Shown one piece after another: positions 14,302 through 27,573 of a stretch of DNA of 64,000 nt (the stretch's first letter is position 1; the number at the start of each line of letters is the position of its first letter). Origin of the DNA: Dermatophagoides farinae (Eukaryota > Arthropoda > Arachnida > Sarcoptiformes > Pyroglyphidae); NCBI RefSeq assembly GCF_024713945.1, contig NC_134685.1, forward strand, positions 1,364,001 to 1,428,000. The letters run 5' to 3'. The notes under the pieces are model-generated. The model was given only the letters and a program-made list of their open reading frames with translations, searched no databases and had not been told where the DNA came from. Made by a program: the position numbers and the translations under genes.

Positions 14302-14358
14302 AAAAAAAAATCATCCAATAAAAACATTGAATGTTTGTCATTGGATGATTTTTTTTCA
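14302..14358. repeat. Long inverted repeat with nested hairpin
   Basis: An A-run plus TCATCCAAT (about 14302-14319) pairs with ATTGGATGA plus a T-run (14339-14358). The loop contains a nested ACATTGAATGT hairpin. It could fold as a hairpin if transcribed, on either strand. Confidence 0.55.
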
Positions 14359-14399
14359 TTTCGGTGACAAATTCAATGATTGTCGATGACGCCCGAAAT
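14358..14399. repeat. Nested inverted repeat
   Basis: Outer arms ATTTCGG (14358-14364) and CCGAAAT (14393-14399) enclose an inner GACAA...TTGTC pair. The segment TGACGCCCGA is shared with the hairpin at 14186-14219. Confidence 0.5.
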
Positions 14400-14409
14400 A
14401 TTTTTTTTT

Positions 14410-14417
<8 letters not shown>

Positions 14418-14447
<30 letters not shown>
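14418..14447. repeat. (TG)15 microsatellite
   Basis: Perfect TG array directly downstream of the hairpin cluster at 14186-14399. Confidence 0.9.
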
Positions 14448-14448
<1 letters not shown>

Positions 14449-15696
14449 AAGTCAATAAACTTTTTGGTGAGAATCACAATGATTGATTGATTGATTGATT
14501 TATATTCGATTGTCATTGGATTTTTCTTTCTTTTTTGCTGTCCTGTAGGGATATTCAAATTTTATGAAAAAAAATGTTTTTTTCGGTTGATCTGAATTTT
14601 TTTTTGTTCAAATTTTGACACTTGATCGATTAAATCGGTTAAATGGTGATGATGATGATGATTAGTCATAAAAAAAAAACAAAATAAATGGTGAAATACA
14701 GAGATTATTGACGATATAATTATCCAGACAGATAAATAGAAACTTATCACTTGATTACACACACACACATATATAAAATTCATTAACTCTTTGAATCTCA
14801 TCGTTGTTGATAATACTGAATACATTCAAGAATTTCAATTTTTTTTTTGTTGAAAAGAGAGTTTTCTATTTTTTTTCTGCATGTATCAAGATTATGATGA
14901 TGATGATGAAAAGGCCAACAACCCCCATTTCGTGATTGAGCTTTTGTTGTTGTTGTTGTTGTCGTTGTTGTTCTGCTACTTCATCGATGTCAATGTATAT
15001 TATACAAGAATTGTATTCAAGAAAAAACTAATGATGATAATAATAACCAAAAAAAAAAATCCTAATATAGATAAATGGAAATTGAAAATTTTTGTTTCAT
15101 TTTTTTTTTTAAAGAGAATCTATTTTAAATCTCGAATCGATTTGTATCGATTTTTATAATATTATTATCTTGAGATTGATTGAGAGAAAACAATTGTAGA
15201 TTAAACTTGTTTTTTTTTCATTTTCTTCCTGGGTAAAAAAAAATCAAAATGGAATGAATGAAAAATGATAACGATGCTTTTTGTTGTTGTTGTTGTTGTC
15301 ATTATTATTGAAATACTTAACTTGTGGTGGTTTAGATTTGGCCATTTAAAAAAAAATTCAATTATGATTGAGAATCAAAAATTGATGATACGGCCATTTT
15401 ATCATCATTTTTTTTTTTGATACATTACACACACATATATAATAATGGTGGATATAATGATGATGATGATGATAATGGAGAAAAATTTAATTTTTTTTTT
15501 TTTTTGTTGGGAAACAAAATGTGATGAACGTATCGATTCTATCGATATGTGATGTTTTAAATAAACACAAAAATTCAAATCAAATTATTGATTGAAATTT
15601 AATAAAAAAATAAATAATCTGTGAAAAAAAATAGACGATGATCATTATTAACAACACCTAAAAATGAATGATCATTTTGGGTGATGATAATGGATA

Positions 15697-15753
15697 ATGA
15701 TGTTAATGTGTGTGTGTGTGTGGTCACAATAACATCCTAATCATTAACATCAT
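15697..15753. repeat. Inverted repeat around a TG array
   Basis: Arms ATGATGTTAATG (15697-15708) and its reverse complement (15742-15753) flank a (GT)n-containing loop. A further imperfect inverted repeat follows at about 15824-15925. Confidence 0.5.
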
Positions 15754-18257
15754 CATCAACATCATCAACATCAACATCATCATCATTGGTCATCACCTTG
15801 ATCATCAACTTCAATCAACAACAACGACAAGCAAGTAATATGATCATCATTATAACATCGTCCATCAATTTTTTGTGGCTAGCCATTACTTGTCTTGTCA
15901 TCGTCACTGTTGTCGCTGATGTTCATGATGATAATGTGCCGATGATCATGATATGACTATGTAAGTAGAAGAAGAAGAAGAAAAAAAAGAAAGAAAAAAT
16001 CCAACAACAACAAAAGCTAAAATGAGTGATAATGGCTATCACCTTACCAAAATCATTCATACCGGGTTGATGGTGAATAATAATTCCAAGAAATTGACGA
16101 GAAAAAAATGGTCATGATGAGTTGGTGTGTTTGTATTTGATTGAATTAGATTTATCGATGCCCATTTTTTTCTGGTTCAAAATTTCGAAGAAACCCCCAC
16201 CCAAAAAAAAACGTCTCTCCTGTACTCATTTTCCATCACGAAAATGTGAATGTAAGTAATTGCTGTTATTACAAACACACACACACACACACACAGAGAC
16301 ACGCAAATAAAAAACTTGTTCTAGGGTCCTTGGGTCTTGTGTGTGGATAGACTAGCCAGTCAAATGAAATACATGCATAAAATTTAAATATAAATGTGTT
16401 TCCGATTCATTCATTCGAATGAAATCATAAATTTTCTCTACCATCTATATAGATGATCATGATCATCATGTGATCAATAAGATAGCCAAATGTCATCTAT
16501 CTAAACAACAACAACAACAACAAAAAAACTCAACGACAATTTGAATTGTCATTTGTCATCTAGGATATTCAAATGAAATGCAGAAAAAAAATTTAATGTT
16601 CCAACGAAAAAAAATCCCAAAAAAAAACACGAAAAAAAATTTGATGATGCCATAAAAGAACAGGGAGAAAGAGATAGAGAGAGAGAAAGAGAGTGGGGGA
16701 CACCCAAATGTTCAAATTTGTCGCCAAGGTGAGAAAGTAATGGATTTTTTCTTTCTTTCTGTATAATATGTAGGAAAAAAAATATTGTCATTTTTGACAT
16801 ATGTCAATTATATTAATACGACAACAACAACAACAACAACAACAAAAACCACCAATATCACCATTTGACATTTACAAGAAAAAAAAACCATCCAATTCGA
16901 TCATCATAGTTTAAATAGAGGTTAAATATTTGTTACCAACAAACTAATAGGGTCATCATCATCATCATCATCATCGGATAGGAAAGGTCCATTTTAAATA
17001 ATGGCTTGTATATAACAAATGTTAATCTTCCCAAAAAAAAAAAATAATAAAAATCTTTTTTTCTCCATCAACATATATATATAGGTAGGATCTTCGATTA
17101 AATCGATCGCCAATCATTATCATCATCATCATCATCATCATTTATTCATCATCAGAGCTCTCTTGTTGTTGTACACGAATTTATTGTATAACAAAAGTGG
17201 AAAGAAAAAAATGAAAAAATCCAAATCGAAGAAAAAAAAAACAAACCAATGAACATTTGAATATCATCGAGAGATAAAATGAGTGAGAGAGAGAGAGAAA
17301 GAAAAAAAATTTTTGGCAGTAGTAGGGACAAAATATTTTCAATTTTTTTTTTTGTTTAATTTGAATAGAATGAATAAACGAATTGGTATTTGAATTGAAT
17401 CAAAAAAAAAAAATTCAATCTTCTAAAATTGAATTGTACACATATGACGACAATAATAAATGGCCAATATATACTATGGAAAAAAAATTTGTGAAGATGA
17501 TGAATCCCAAATCAAACAAAGCCAAATACAATGGAGTGAAAAAAAACCCGATTTCGATGATGATGATGATGATGATGATGAAAACCGGACCATTTATTAT
17601 TATTATTATTAAATTATTATTAATAATCATTATTATCTAGAAAAAAAAGTAGAAATACAACTTATGACGATGATGATGATGATGATTTGATGATCGAATC
17701 GAATCAAATTGAAGCAAACAAAAGACCGAAAAAAAAATTTTTTTCTTTACTTACCTTGCTGGTTTTTTTTTCATGATGTTGATGATGATGATGGCCGATT
17801 TTTTCAATATTGAATTGAATTAGATTAATTTATGGATGAACGGTGTGTGTGTGTGTGTGAGTGTGGTGGTGGTGAAGGAGGAAAAAAAACCAACAGGCCT
17901 AGCCGGTTTTTCGTTGTTGGGGTTGTCATTATTATTTTTATTATATTCATTTAAGATTGAAAAATTAAATTTCGGTAATTTTTTTTCGGGCTTTTCCACA
18001 GATAGATATTCATTTGGATTTTGATTAAAAAATTCGATTATGGTGGCCAGAAGTAAAAAAAAAAAACACTGATGATGATGAATTACAAATAATAAAATGA
18101 TGATGAAAACAATGAATCGAACGAAATTCTCAATGAATTCGAATGTTTGGTTATCTGTGAAAAAGAAATATCGATAATGATGAACAACACTATCGATATA
18201 TCGTGGATCATTTCAATTGAACGAAATTTTACAGCCATTTTCATATATTCCATTTGT

Positions 18258-18268
18258 TATGCAAATTA
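18258..18268 (+). promoter_or_regulatory. Octamer-like (POU) site upstream of castor
   Basis: Second copy of TATGCAAATTA, here continuing into AAT, which gives an adjacent TAAT homeodomain core. It lies about 5.5 kb upstream of the castor start. Confidence 0.3.
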
Positions 18269-21200
18269 ATATGACTACTACTAGTTCAAGCGAAAAAAAT
18301 TCTTAACTGAAAAAAAAATTCAATCTCCCATTGTGTGTCTGACTGTGTGTGTGAAGAAACAAAAAAAAAATTATCTCCAACATCATCATCATCATCATCA
18401 AAAACAGACAAAAAGCATTCACTTTGTCAAAAAAAAAAAAAAAAATGAAATTCAATTAAAAAAAATTCGAATTTATTTCATTTCAACGTCTTCTTTTGTT
18501 GTTTGTGAAATTTATTTTTGTTTGGAGACAACAACAACAACAACAACAACAACGAAAAAAAAACAGAACAAATTAAAATTAGTTGGGCGTGTATAAATGG
18601 ACAGGTCAACGAAATTTTTTTTTTCTTCAAAATCATCATCATCATCATCATTTACCATTTGATTTCTATCGCTGTTTTTTTTGTGTTGTGTTTTGTTTTG
18701 TTTTATTTTTTACTGTGTGTGTGACAATATCTTTACATTTTTTTTTGTTTTTGTTTTGTTTGAAAGAAAATTTTGTTTTTTCAACGAATAATTTATCATT
18801 GGAGAAAAAAAAACAACAGAAAAAAAAGATGAATGCACTGGATGCATTGAATGAATGAAACAGACAAACAAACAAAATAGAAATTCAAAAGACACCTGTT
18901 GTCATTGTTTCATTTTTTTTTTTTTTACTTCGATCAAATATATGCATCATTATCATCATCATCGTGGCTTTTGTGTGATTCATTCATTCTTTGTTTTTTT
19001 TCCTGGTCATAATTTTCTTTAAAAAATTTTTTAAACAAAAAAAAAATTTCCAACAGAAAAAAAAATTTCCCCAGAAAACATTATTATCATTTGAATGGAT
19101 AATATATATGATATATGATAACAATAATAAAATGGTGAATGGTACAGAATATATGAACAGGACATGATGTTGTTATTTGTCATATGCAAACGTGTAAACG
19201 ATACGCATCTACGCGGATACCGTCAACAGTTTTTTTTTTGGTAAGTTTTTTTTTCTTGCAGAAAAATTTCATCATTTTTAATTTTAATTTTTTTAATTTT
19301 TTTTTTTTGATGCCGCACCTAGTTATTTTTTTTTTTGGGTTGTTGTAACCATAATGATGATGATGATCATTTCACCAAAAAATGTTATTGAAGACCAAAA
19401 AAGAAATCAAACTGAACTAAACTGAATTGAAAACGAGTTGTGTGTTTGTGTGTGTAGAACATCTGGTTTGAATATGAGATGCTACAAACACACAAAACAT
19501 TCAATAAATCGTCTGTGTTTTCAAAGAAAAAAAAACATTTCTTCTCTCTCTGTGTCTGTGTGTGTGTGTGGACTTGAGAAATTCAAAATGAACAAATCAA
19601 AGGGAAACAAAAAAAAAAATTTCACGCTATAAATTGCTGCATAGTTGATTGAAAATAAAAAAAAAAATTTCATTACATTGCTACTACTACTTTTTTTGTC
19701 CATCTAGATTCTAGATCAATCAATCAATCAATCGATCAATCTTACATTCTGCTACTATACTGAAACCATCATCATCATCATCACCCTCTGCACATAAATT
19801 GTGTGTGTGTGTGTGTGTGTGAAACACGGAAATTTTTTTTTCGTTTCACCTTTTTTTTCATTTCGGGTAAAAATATGAATTTTTTTGTTGTTGTTGTACA
19901 TCGATTGACCACACACCATGATGACACCGGTAATATCACACATACCGGGCAAACATATTGACAATTTATTTATTTATTTTTATTTATTTATATTCATATG
20001 AAAAAAATTGTAACAAAAAAAAAACACGGTTACACTTGTTGTCCAATGTACAAAAAATTCTGTCTACAGTTGGAAAAAAAAGGTTCTGTGTAAAATGTCA
20101 ATCATTTAGTTTGGGTTAGCTAGAATGTATGGCAACAACAACAACAACACACATAGAGATTCTCATTGTCATTGTTCAATTATTATTATTATTATTGTCA
20201 CACAGGAAACCGTTTGAGATAGAAAGATGTATGAATGAATGGATGGGCCGAAAGAAAAAACAACAACAACAACAACAACAAAAACAACAAAACGAAAACG
20301 AAAAAAAAAATGATCATAACCGACAAGTGTGACTAACAATTTTGACAAATATTTCTGCATCATACATACATACATTTTTCATCATGTCAAGAGACACAGA
20401 GAGAGAGAGATGTGAATTGTGAATTTTTTGTTTAAAAGTTTTTAAGTATGAATTTCTTCTTCTTTGGTCGTTTTTTGGTTGTTGTTGTTGTTAGTTTTTC
20501 GTCAAAACACGACCACGACAACCAAAACGAAATGAAAAAGAAAATGGAAAAATTATTTTTAGATGAAATAAAAAGAAAAGACAACAGCAGCAACAGAAAC
20601 AACAAATAAAAAAAAATTCAGTTTTTTTTCAGTGGAAAATTTACAAATTTTTGTTTTTTCACATTCGCATTCACATTCACATTCATTCAGTTTCTATTTT
20701 TCCGTTGCACTCTATTGTTTCTTTTTCTTATTGTTTTTTCTATCTGTGTGTATGTGTGTATGCGGATTCATCATTTGTCGTTTGTTCATTGATGATGATG
20801 ATGATGATGATGATAAAAGTTGACATGATGATCATTGGAAAATGTAAGAACAAAAAGAGTCGATGTAGTCGTCGTTAGTTGTTTTTTTTTCGTTTGTTTT
20901 TTTTTGTCATACGTCATATTTGAATAGAATGTGTCGATGAAAATATACATCCGGTAAATCAGTTTTTTCAATCTCAATACCTGCTACTATATTGTTTATT
21001 CCTGTTCTCTATCCACCACCACCACCAACACCATTGGATACAATGAAACAGAAACAAAAACAAAAACAGAAAGGCGTTGTCAGCATAGAAAAAAGAAAAA
21101 CGTTAATTTGTTTGTTTGTTTGTTTCATTCATGCAATTCGATTGATTGATTCATCGATCGATTTGGATTTTGTTGTTGTTGTTGTTGTCATTGCTGTTTT

Positions 21201-21456
21201 TTTCATCTCAATTTTTTTTTGTCTTGTAAAATTTAAAACTTTTTTTCTTTCTCGTAAAGACCAAAAAAAAATAAAAAATAAAAAAAATACCACCATACAC
21301 CATGACAACCAGGTAATTAAATTCGGGGGAAAAAATTGAAATAAAAAAAAATTGATTGCAATTTATATATTAATTATGATGACGATGACGATGATGATGA
21401 TTTTTTTTTCATTGAAAACAAAATTCAAACAAACAACAGCAGCAGCGAATGCAACA

Positions 21457-21467
21457 TATGCAAATTA
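21457..21467 (+). promoter_or_regulatory. Octamer-like (POU) site upstream of castor
   Basis: Third copy of TATGCAAATTA, about 8.7 kb upstream of the castor start and in the same orientation as the other two. Confidence 0.3.
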
Positions 21468-24108
21468 TTTGAATTTTATATGTCAAACGAAAAAAAAATT
21501 TCCCATTTCCTGTTTTGTTTTTTTTATATCGTTTTCATTGAATCATTAAAAATCAAAAAAAAAAAATTCATTCCAAATGTTTTTCTGTTCTTTTTATCAG
21601 CAAAACAAAAATTTATTCATTCATTGATCAATAATAATTTGAATTGATCGTTTTGTGGGTTTTTTTTTGCTGCTGTTTTTGCTTTATATGGATTTTTTGA
21701 ATTTTTTTTTTTATTTCTTCCAATCCATGATGATATCGACATTCAATCGACCTAAACATTCACTCTCATACAAACATAATTGACATTGGAACATGTGTGA
21801 CTGATTTTCTTTTCTCCATTACACACACACACACACACACACATCTCAATAGAAATGAAATACTTTTTTTTTGCTAGAAACAACAACAACAACAAGAGAA
21901 AAAAAATACATCAACAACGATCAAACGGGTTATATATTTGGTGCAATTTTTATTATGATGTGATTTTCAAAAACAAAACAAGAAAAAGAAAAAGAAATTT
22001 TCTTCAAAATAACCCTATCTCGTACACACAAACACACACAATAAATTTAAACTGTTGTTTTGTGTGTGTGTGGAACAGATGTTCCAGGTCCAAAACACAC
22101 ACATATAAAATGTCAAATGAACGAGAAAAAAAAACCCAGAAAGAAATTAGATGAAGATGAAAAACGAAAAAAAAACACGACCAAAGACCTATATGGCAAT
22201 ATGGTCTGATTTCATTTCATTTCAATTTTTTTTTCTGGATTTGATGGATTTTTTTTTTTTTGCAATTCAACTTCAATCGTCGTTTTTTTTTGATGATGAT
22301 GCTTATCGACCATCGAAAAACACGCGCATTATTTGAAATTTTTTTTTCTACCCGATTTTTTTTACATGTTCAATCATGATGATGATGATGATGATGTTCG
22401 TGAACAATGGAAAAGGATTTTCTCTGAATATGCACTCTTTTTTTTAGAGAAAAGGATTGAAAGATGTGTATGCGAGTGTGTGTGTGTGATGCGAATGAAT
22501 AGAGTTCCAATGAAGACCTAGACCTAGATTTTTGGTCCTGTTGTTGTTTGGGTTGCAATCAGAAACAAATGCATCCTTTTATGGTTTTTATTTCTGACCC
22601 GGCTAATTGTGAAAAAAAAAAATTTCGGAAAAATTTTTTTCCCGAATTAATTCAACGGTGATTTCTGTTGTTGTTGTTGTCGTCGTTTTTTTTGAATCAT
22701 TCATCCACAACCTGTGTGTGTTTTGTGTAGCCATGAAAACAAATGAATTCAATTTCAAAAGATTTCTCTTACTCTCTCACCTTTAGGGATCATAGGGTTG
22801 ATTTTTTTATTTGATTGAACGATCCAAAAAATTTTGAAAATAGGGAAAAAAAGAATGAGAGAGAGAGAGAGTTTGATATCTTGAATATCGACCATCAAAA
22901 AAAAACACACAGTTTTTTTCATTATTAAACAATCAAAAGAGGTCATATATTTAGGTGGGGGTTCACCAAGAAAAATGAAATAAAGAAACAGAAAAAAAGA
23001 AAGAAAAAAAACGAGGACAAAAAAGGTACGGCTGCCTATGAAACGTTAACTGGGTTAAAAATGGTCCTTGGCCCCGACAACCATAGTCAATATATCGATA
23101 TATACCTACCTGGCACAATATAAGGATCTATTAAAGAAAAAAAATTTCCATTCGATCAATCGGATTTTTTTACTTTTTTCAATTTTCTTCAACTTTTTCT
23201 GTATGTGTGTGTTACCTGAAATTTTTTTTTCTAGGCTAATCATCAAATATTCAAACCTAAAATGGGTGATGATGATGATGATGATCGGTTTTTCAATGAT
23301 ACAACCCGCTCTCTTATGGAAAAAAAATATTGAAAAATGAAAGTGAAAATATGGAAACCACCGGTGTGTGTGTTATGGATTTCAATTTTCAATTTCATTT
23401 CATGGGTGTGACCTTTTTTTTGTTGATCGATAAAGAGTTTCGGTACTTCCGTACTTATTGTATTAATTTTTTTTTGTTCATTGTGAATATATTGTTCTCA
23501 ATCAGCCATCATCATCATTATCGATTGGAAAAAATTTTTTTTTTTTACATCATCGACATTATCAAAGATATGAGATGTATAAACCAAAAAAAAAAAGATT
23601 TAAAAAAGGAAAAAAAAGGTCAAAAAAAATGTCACCATCTCCCTGTGGATGATGATGCACGTGAAAGTGAAAACATCATCATCATCATCATCAAACAGCT
23701 GTGTGTTTAATCGATCGTTATTTTTTCTAGGTTTCAATCTTGAGTTTTTTTTTCGGGTTGTCAATGAAAAAATAAACTAACTAATCATAATTTTAAATAA
23801 TCAGGTGGGCCACAGAAAATCCAAAAAATTTCATTCATTGATAATATTAATATTTCCTGTGTGCGTGTGTTCACGAGGATGCATGCCCATTTTTGCCAAA
23901 AAAAAAAAACAAAAAAAAATGGATCAGAACCATATTCATCTGGTTTGAATGAATGAATTTTTTCTCCAGGAAAAAAACAATCTCTGTGTACAGAACGAAA
24001 AAAAAACGATTCCTAAAAATAATTTAATAATTTTTTTTTTGGAAGAATTCAAAGCTTTTTACATCAAAACAGTTGTTGTTGTTGTTATTGTCTTGTGAAA
24101 ATGATGTT

Positions 24109-24174
24109 CTTCACACACACACACACACATATCCACATCACCATTTATTACACACACACACACACCACACACAC

Positions 24175-24218
<44 letters not shown>

Positions 24219-24240
24219 CCACATCACCATTTATTATTAT
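24109..24240. repeat. Compound CA microsatellite with a duplicated unique segment
   Basis: A (CA)n array interrupted by CACAC/CACC units carries two exact 22-nt copies of a non-repetitive segment starting ATATCCACATCACC, at 24129-24150 and 24215-24236 (offset 86). This points to a recent tandem duplication by slippage or unequal exchange. Confidence 0.7.
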
Positions 24241-26625
24241 CTTCATCATCAATTGAGTGCTGTGTGTGTGTGTGTGTGAGTCAGCCATTAGGATCATCAT
24301 CATCATTATAACACACAACTCCCACCAAAACATGATCATCATGATGATCATAATAATAATCATATCAAAAAAAAATGGTCGCCAGGATTTGGGGTGAACA
24401 TGCAAACAAAACAAAAACGAAAACGAAAATACCAGAAAAAAAATCTTTGTCTGAAAAATTCTTGTTAAAAATTTTCTTACATGTCTGAAAATCATCATCA
24501 TCATCATCAAGATCAACAATACTATTGCAGTAACACTAGTAATAATCAAGCCTATCAATCAAAACACTTAAACACCCCAAAAACAACCCAAAAACAAAAA
24601 AAAAACAAGAAAATGCCAGAATTTCAACATTTAAATTTTAAATGTGATAAAAATCAGTTTATTCAGTGTGAAAAGAAAAACATTTGTTCAAAACAAAATG
24701 GGAAATAAAAAAAAAATTTCTACCAGAAAAAAAATGAATGAATGAATGAAATATGGCATTAATGACTTTTGAACAACAAGAATGAAGAAAAAAAAATTCT
24801 AATGAAAACAACAAGAATATCTTGCCACATTTACATTATCCGAAAAAAAAATTCTCTCTCTTTCTCTCTTTCTGAAATTATCATCATTGTTTTTTTGGTA
24901 TGTATAGCATCAGCTTCTATGATTATGAAGCAGAATAAACTTATTATATACTGCTGCGGCTGCTGATGCTGTTATTCTTGTATAATCTGACATTATTTTC
25001 TTGTCAGTAAAAGAACAACAACAACAACAGCAGAAAAAAAATTGAATTGAGAAGGACAAATTATTATTATTATTATTATTACTCTTTGTGTATGGAAAAC
25101 AAAAAAAAAATATGAGAATGTGCGAAAAATGTGCAAATTCATGCAAATGGTGGTGGTGTGGTAATGGTGGTGATAAGTGAAAAATTTGTGCAACAAAAAA
25201 AAATTAGAATGTCTTTTTTTGACGAGCAAAACAAACAAATGTTTGTCTTGAAATGAAAAATTCTCATTGTGTGAAAACAGAATATTCTCTCAACAAAAAA
25301 AAAATTTTTGTATTGTAAAAATGTTCAGTTTTTTTTTCTTGAAGAAAAATTTTTTTTGTTTTGTTTTGTTTTGTTTTAATTACCAAAATGAATTTGTTTT
25401 TTTTTCATTCAGTCTAGATTTCATTTTTAATTCATCATCATCATCATGATGACAATGACAAAATTTTTTTTTCAAATGAAAAAAAAACGATGACGTCGAT
25501 AAAACAATTTGTGAAAGAATTTCGAACAAAAAAAAAATTCTATTGTTTCATCCAACCAGAATTCAAGAATTCAAGCAAGCCAGCCAGCCAGACAGACAGA
25601 CAAGCCTGTTGCTATGTAAATTCTGGTTCATTGGATATAATATGTGTGTGTGTGTATGTGTAACATATGTGCGGTTTCTTTTTTTATTGACAGTTTTTTT
25701 TTCTACTTCAATTTATTTCATATTTTTTTTTCATCCAAATGTTTGCTAGTATATATTGATTGTTTTCGTCAAAAAAAAAATTCAAATTCATGAATGATGA
25801 ATATATAAAAATAGATAATAATGGAAAACCAAAGAAAGAAAAAAAATATGAAAGTTGCTCGCGCGTAACAAAAAAAAAACACACCATTGTCTTCAACGAT
25901 TTCAGCTAGAAATATAAAAATTATATACATTTCCGACAACAAAACTAGCACAGCCAATAATATAGTTTTCGGGTAATAAAGAATCAAAATGATGATAATA
26001 ATAACTGTTGGTTGACAAGAGAAAGAAAAATTTGGATAACGGCAAACAAAAAAAAACCAACAACAACAACAACTTTTACATTTAGATGATATGGAAATTT
26101 ATTTTTTTTTTGTTCTGTGAAAAAAAAACAAAACAAAATCGGTGTCGGTGTGTGGATTATGACAATAAAAATTTTGTTTGTTTGTTTGTTTTTTTCTCTA
26201 TTTCATTTGACAAAAAAAAATCAATTACAGCAATCAAGTATATAATATAATGACACATTCTGATGTTGATGGTAAATATATGAATTTTGTTTTTTTTTTA
26301 TTGCTTTCATGTCTGGCCCCGGTCGTTGTTGATGGCATATATATGGCAATGGAATCTATTTTTTTTTTTTAAATTTCAATAAAAAAAATCTTTTTTTTTC
26401 TGATTTATTGCTCACTAAGAGATCATATGATGATGATGATGATATTTTGAAAAAAAAATAAAATCATATTCGACCCAAAATGTTTTTTTAATTTTCGGAA
26501 TATAAGCTTCCGGAATTTTTGTTATTATTGCCGTTGTGTGGTAATAAAAATAAATAAATTTTTTTTGCTTGATACACAATTACATAGTAAGTGAATGAGT
26601 AATGTATACAATGTTCATATGAATG

Positions 26626-26654
26626 TTTTTTTTTTTTTTTTTTTTTTTTTTTTT
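26626..26654. repeat. Poly-T run (29 nt)
   Basis: Uninterrupted T29, among the longest homopolymers in the window. Length is prone to sequencing error. Confidence 0.9.
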
Positions 26655-27542
26655 GTTGCAATCCTGAAATAACGGATGAATCGATTTTGGTTGTGTTTCA
26701 TCATTTCAATTTAAGCAATTAATGGCTGATATTAAATTCGATTGCTTTCAATATTACACACACACAAACATGGACCAATGACATGACATTAATAATAATA
26801 ATAATAATAATAAATGGACAATTTGGATTACATATCAAAATATATCTATTGATAATGTTCAACAGGCCAATTCAAACCACACATCAGTCAGACAGACAGA
26901 TAGATAGATAGTATATATTGAAATCATAAAAAATAAATGATGATCATTATTGATAATGATAATTATGGCCATTTTGTTTTTTTTTTTTGTTGATTATCAT
27001 CATCATCATCATCATCAGTGTGATAATCATCATCATTATCAACAATGGTTACAATGTATCAAAATACAAAAACAAAAAAACAAAAAATTCGACATTTGGT
27101 TGAATCTATAAAAAAAATTGAAAATTTTTTTTACCTCCTCACCAAATCAACCATCATTCACACACAAATATGATGATTCTTCACAAATGACGTTATTTCC
27201 TGTTTCTTGTTAATGTTAGAGATACACATTAATTTCATTGTGTTTGAGAAAAATGTTTCACTATAGAAGAAAAACAAAATAGAAAAAAAAGACAATGGAA
27301 AACATCATAATAATAATAATGATGACTGAATCAAAAAAAAAAAAAAAAAAAAAAAATCTCGACAATCAGATCACATCATCATCATCATCATCGTTAATCT
27401 ACAATGCTAGCTACTTGAATTCATTTTTTTTTTCGTTGACCAAAAAACAAGAATTATGAATGAATGTGAAACAAAACAACAAGAAAAAAAATGTCATTTC
27501 TCATCACCATTTGAAACTATCAAATACCATTACCACAAACAG

Positions 27543-27573
<31 letters not shown>

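Larger units (their letters stand above)
12738..19999. other. Gene-free, microsatellite-rich DNA upstream of castor (part 1)
   Basis: No convincing coding exon on either strand. It holds a 12-bp-arm inverted repeat at 13211-13247, long TG arrays at 13937-13961 and 14418-14447, a cluster of three inverted repeats at 14186-14399, inverted repeats at 15697-15925, DRE-like TATCGATA near 15540 and 18204, and an octamer site at 18258. A short CpG-containing, non-repetitive island lies at about 19190-19231. The stretch could be a 5' intron of castor or intergenic regulatory DNA; sequence alone does not decide. Confidence 0.6.
20000..26599. other. Gene-free, microsatellite-rich DNA upstream of castor (part 2)
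   Basis: Only low-complexity ORFs (poly-M, -H, -N, -I) are present. It holds an octamer site at 21457, a compound (CA)n block with an internal duplication at 24109-24240, and many (GAT), (AAC) and A/T runs. No promoter, RNA gene or transposase is recognisable. Confidence 0.6.

Noticed and set aside
24109-24240. CRISPR-like spaced repeat
   Set aside because: It is a CA microsatellite with one duplicated segment; only two copies, no regular spacers, eukaryotic context.
24148-24558. 136-aa minus-strand ORF with CV and M/I runs
   Set aside because: Product of CA and ATC microsatellites; no domain.
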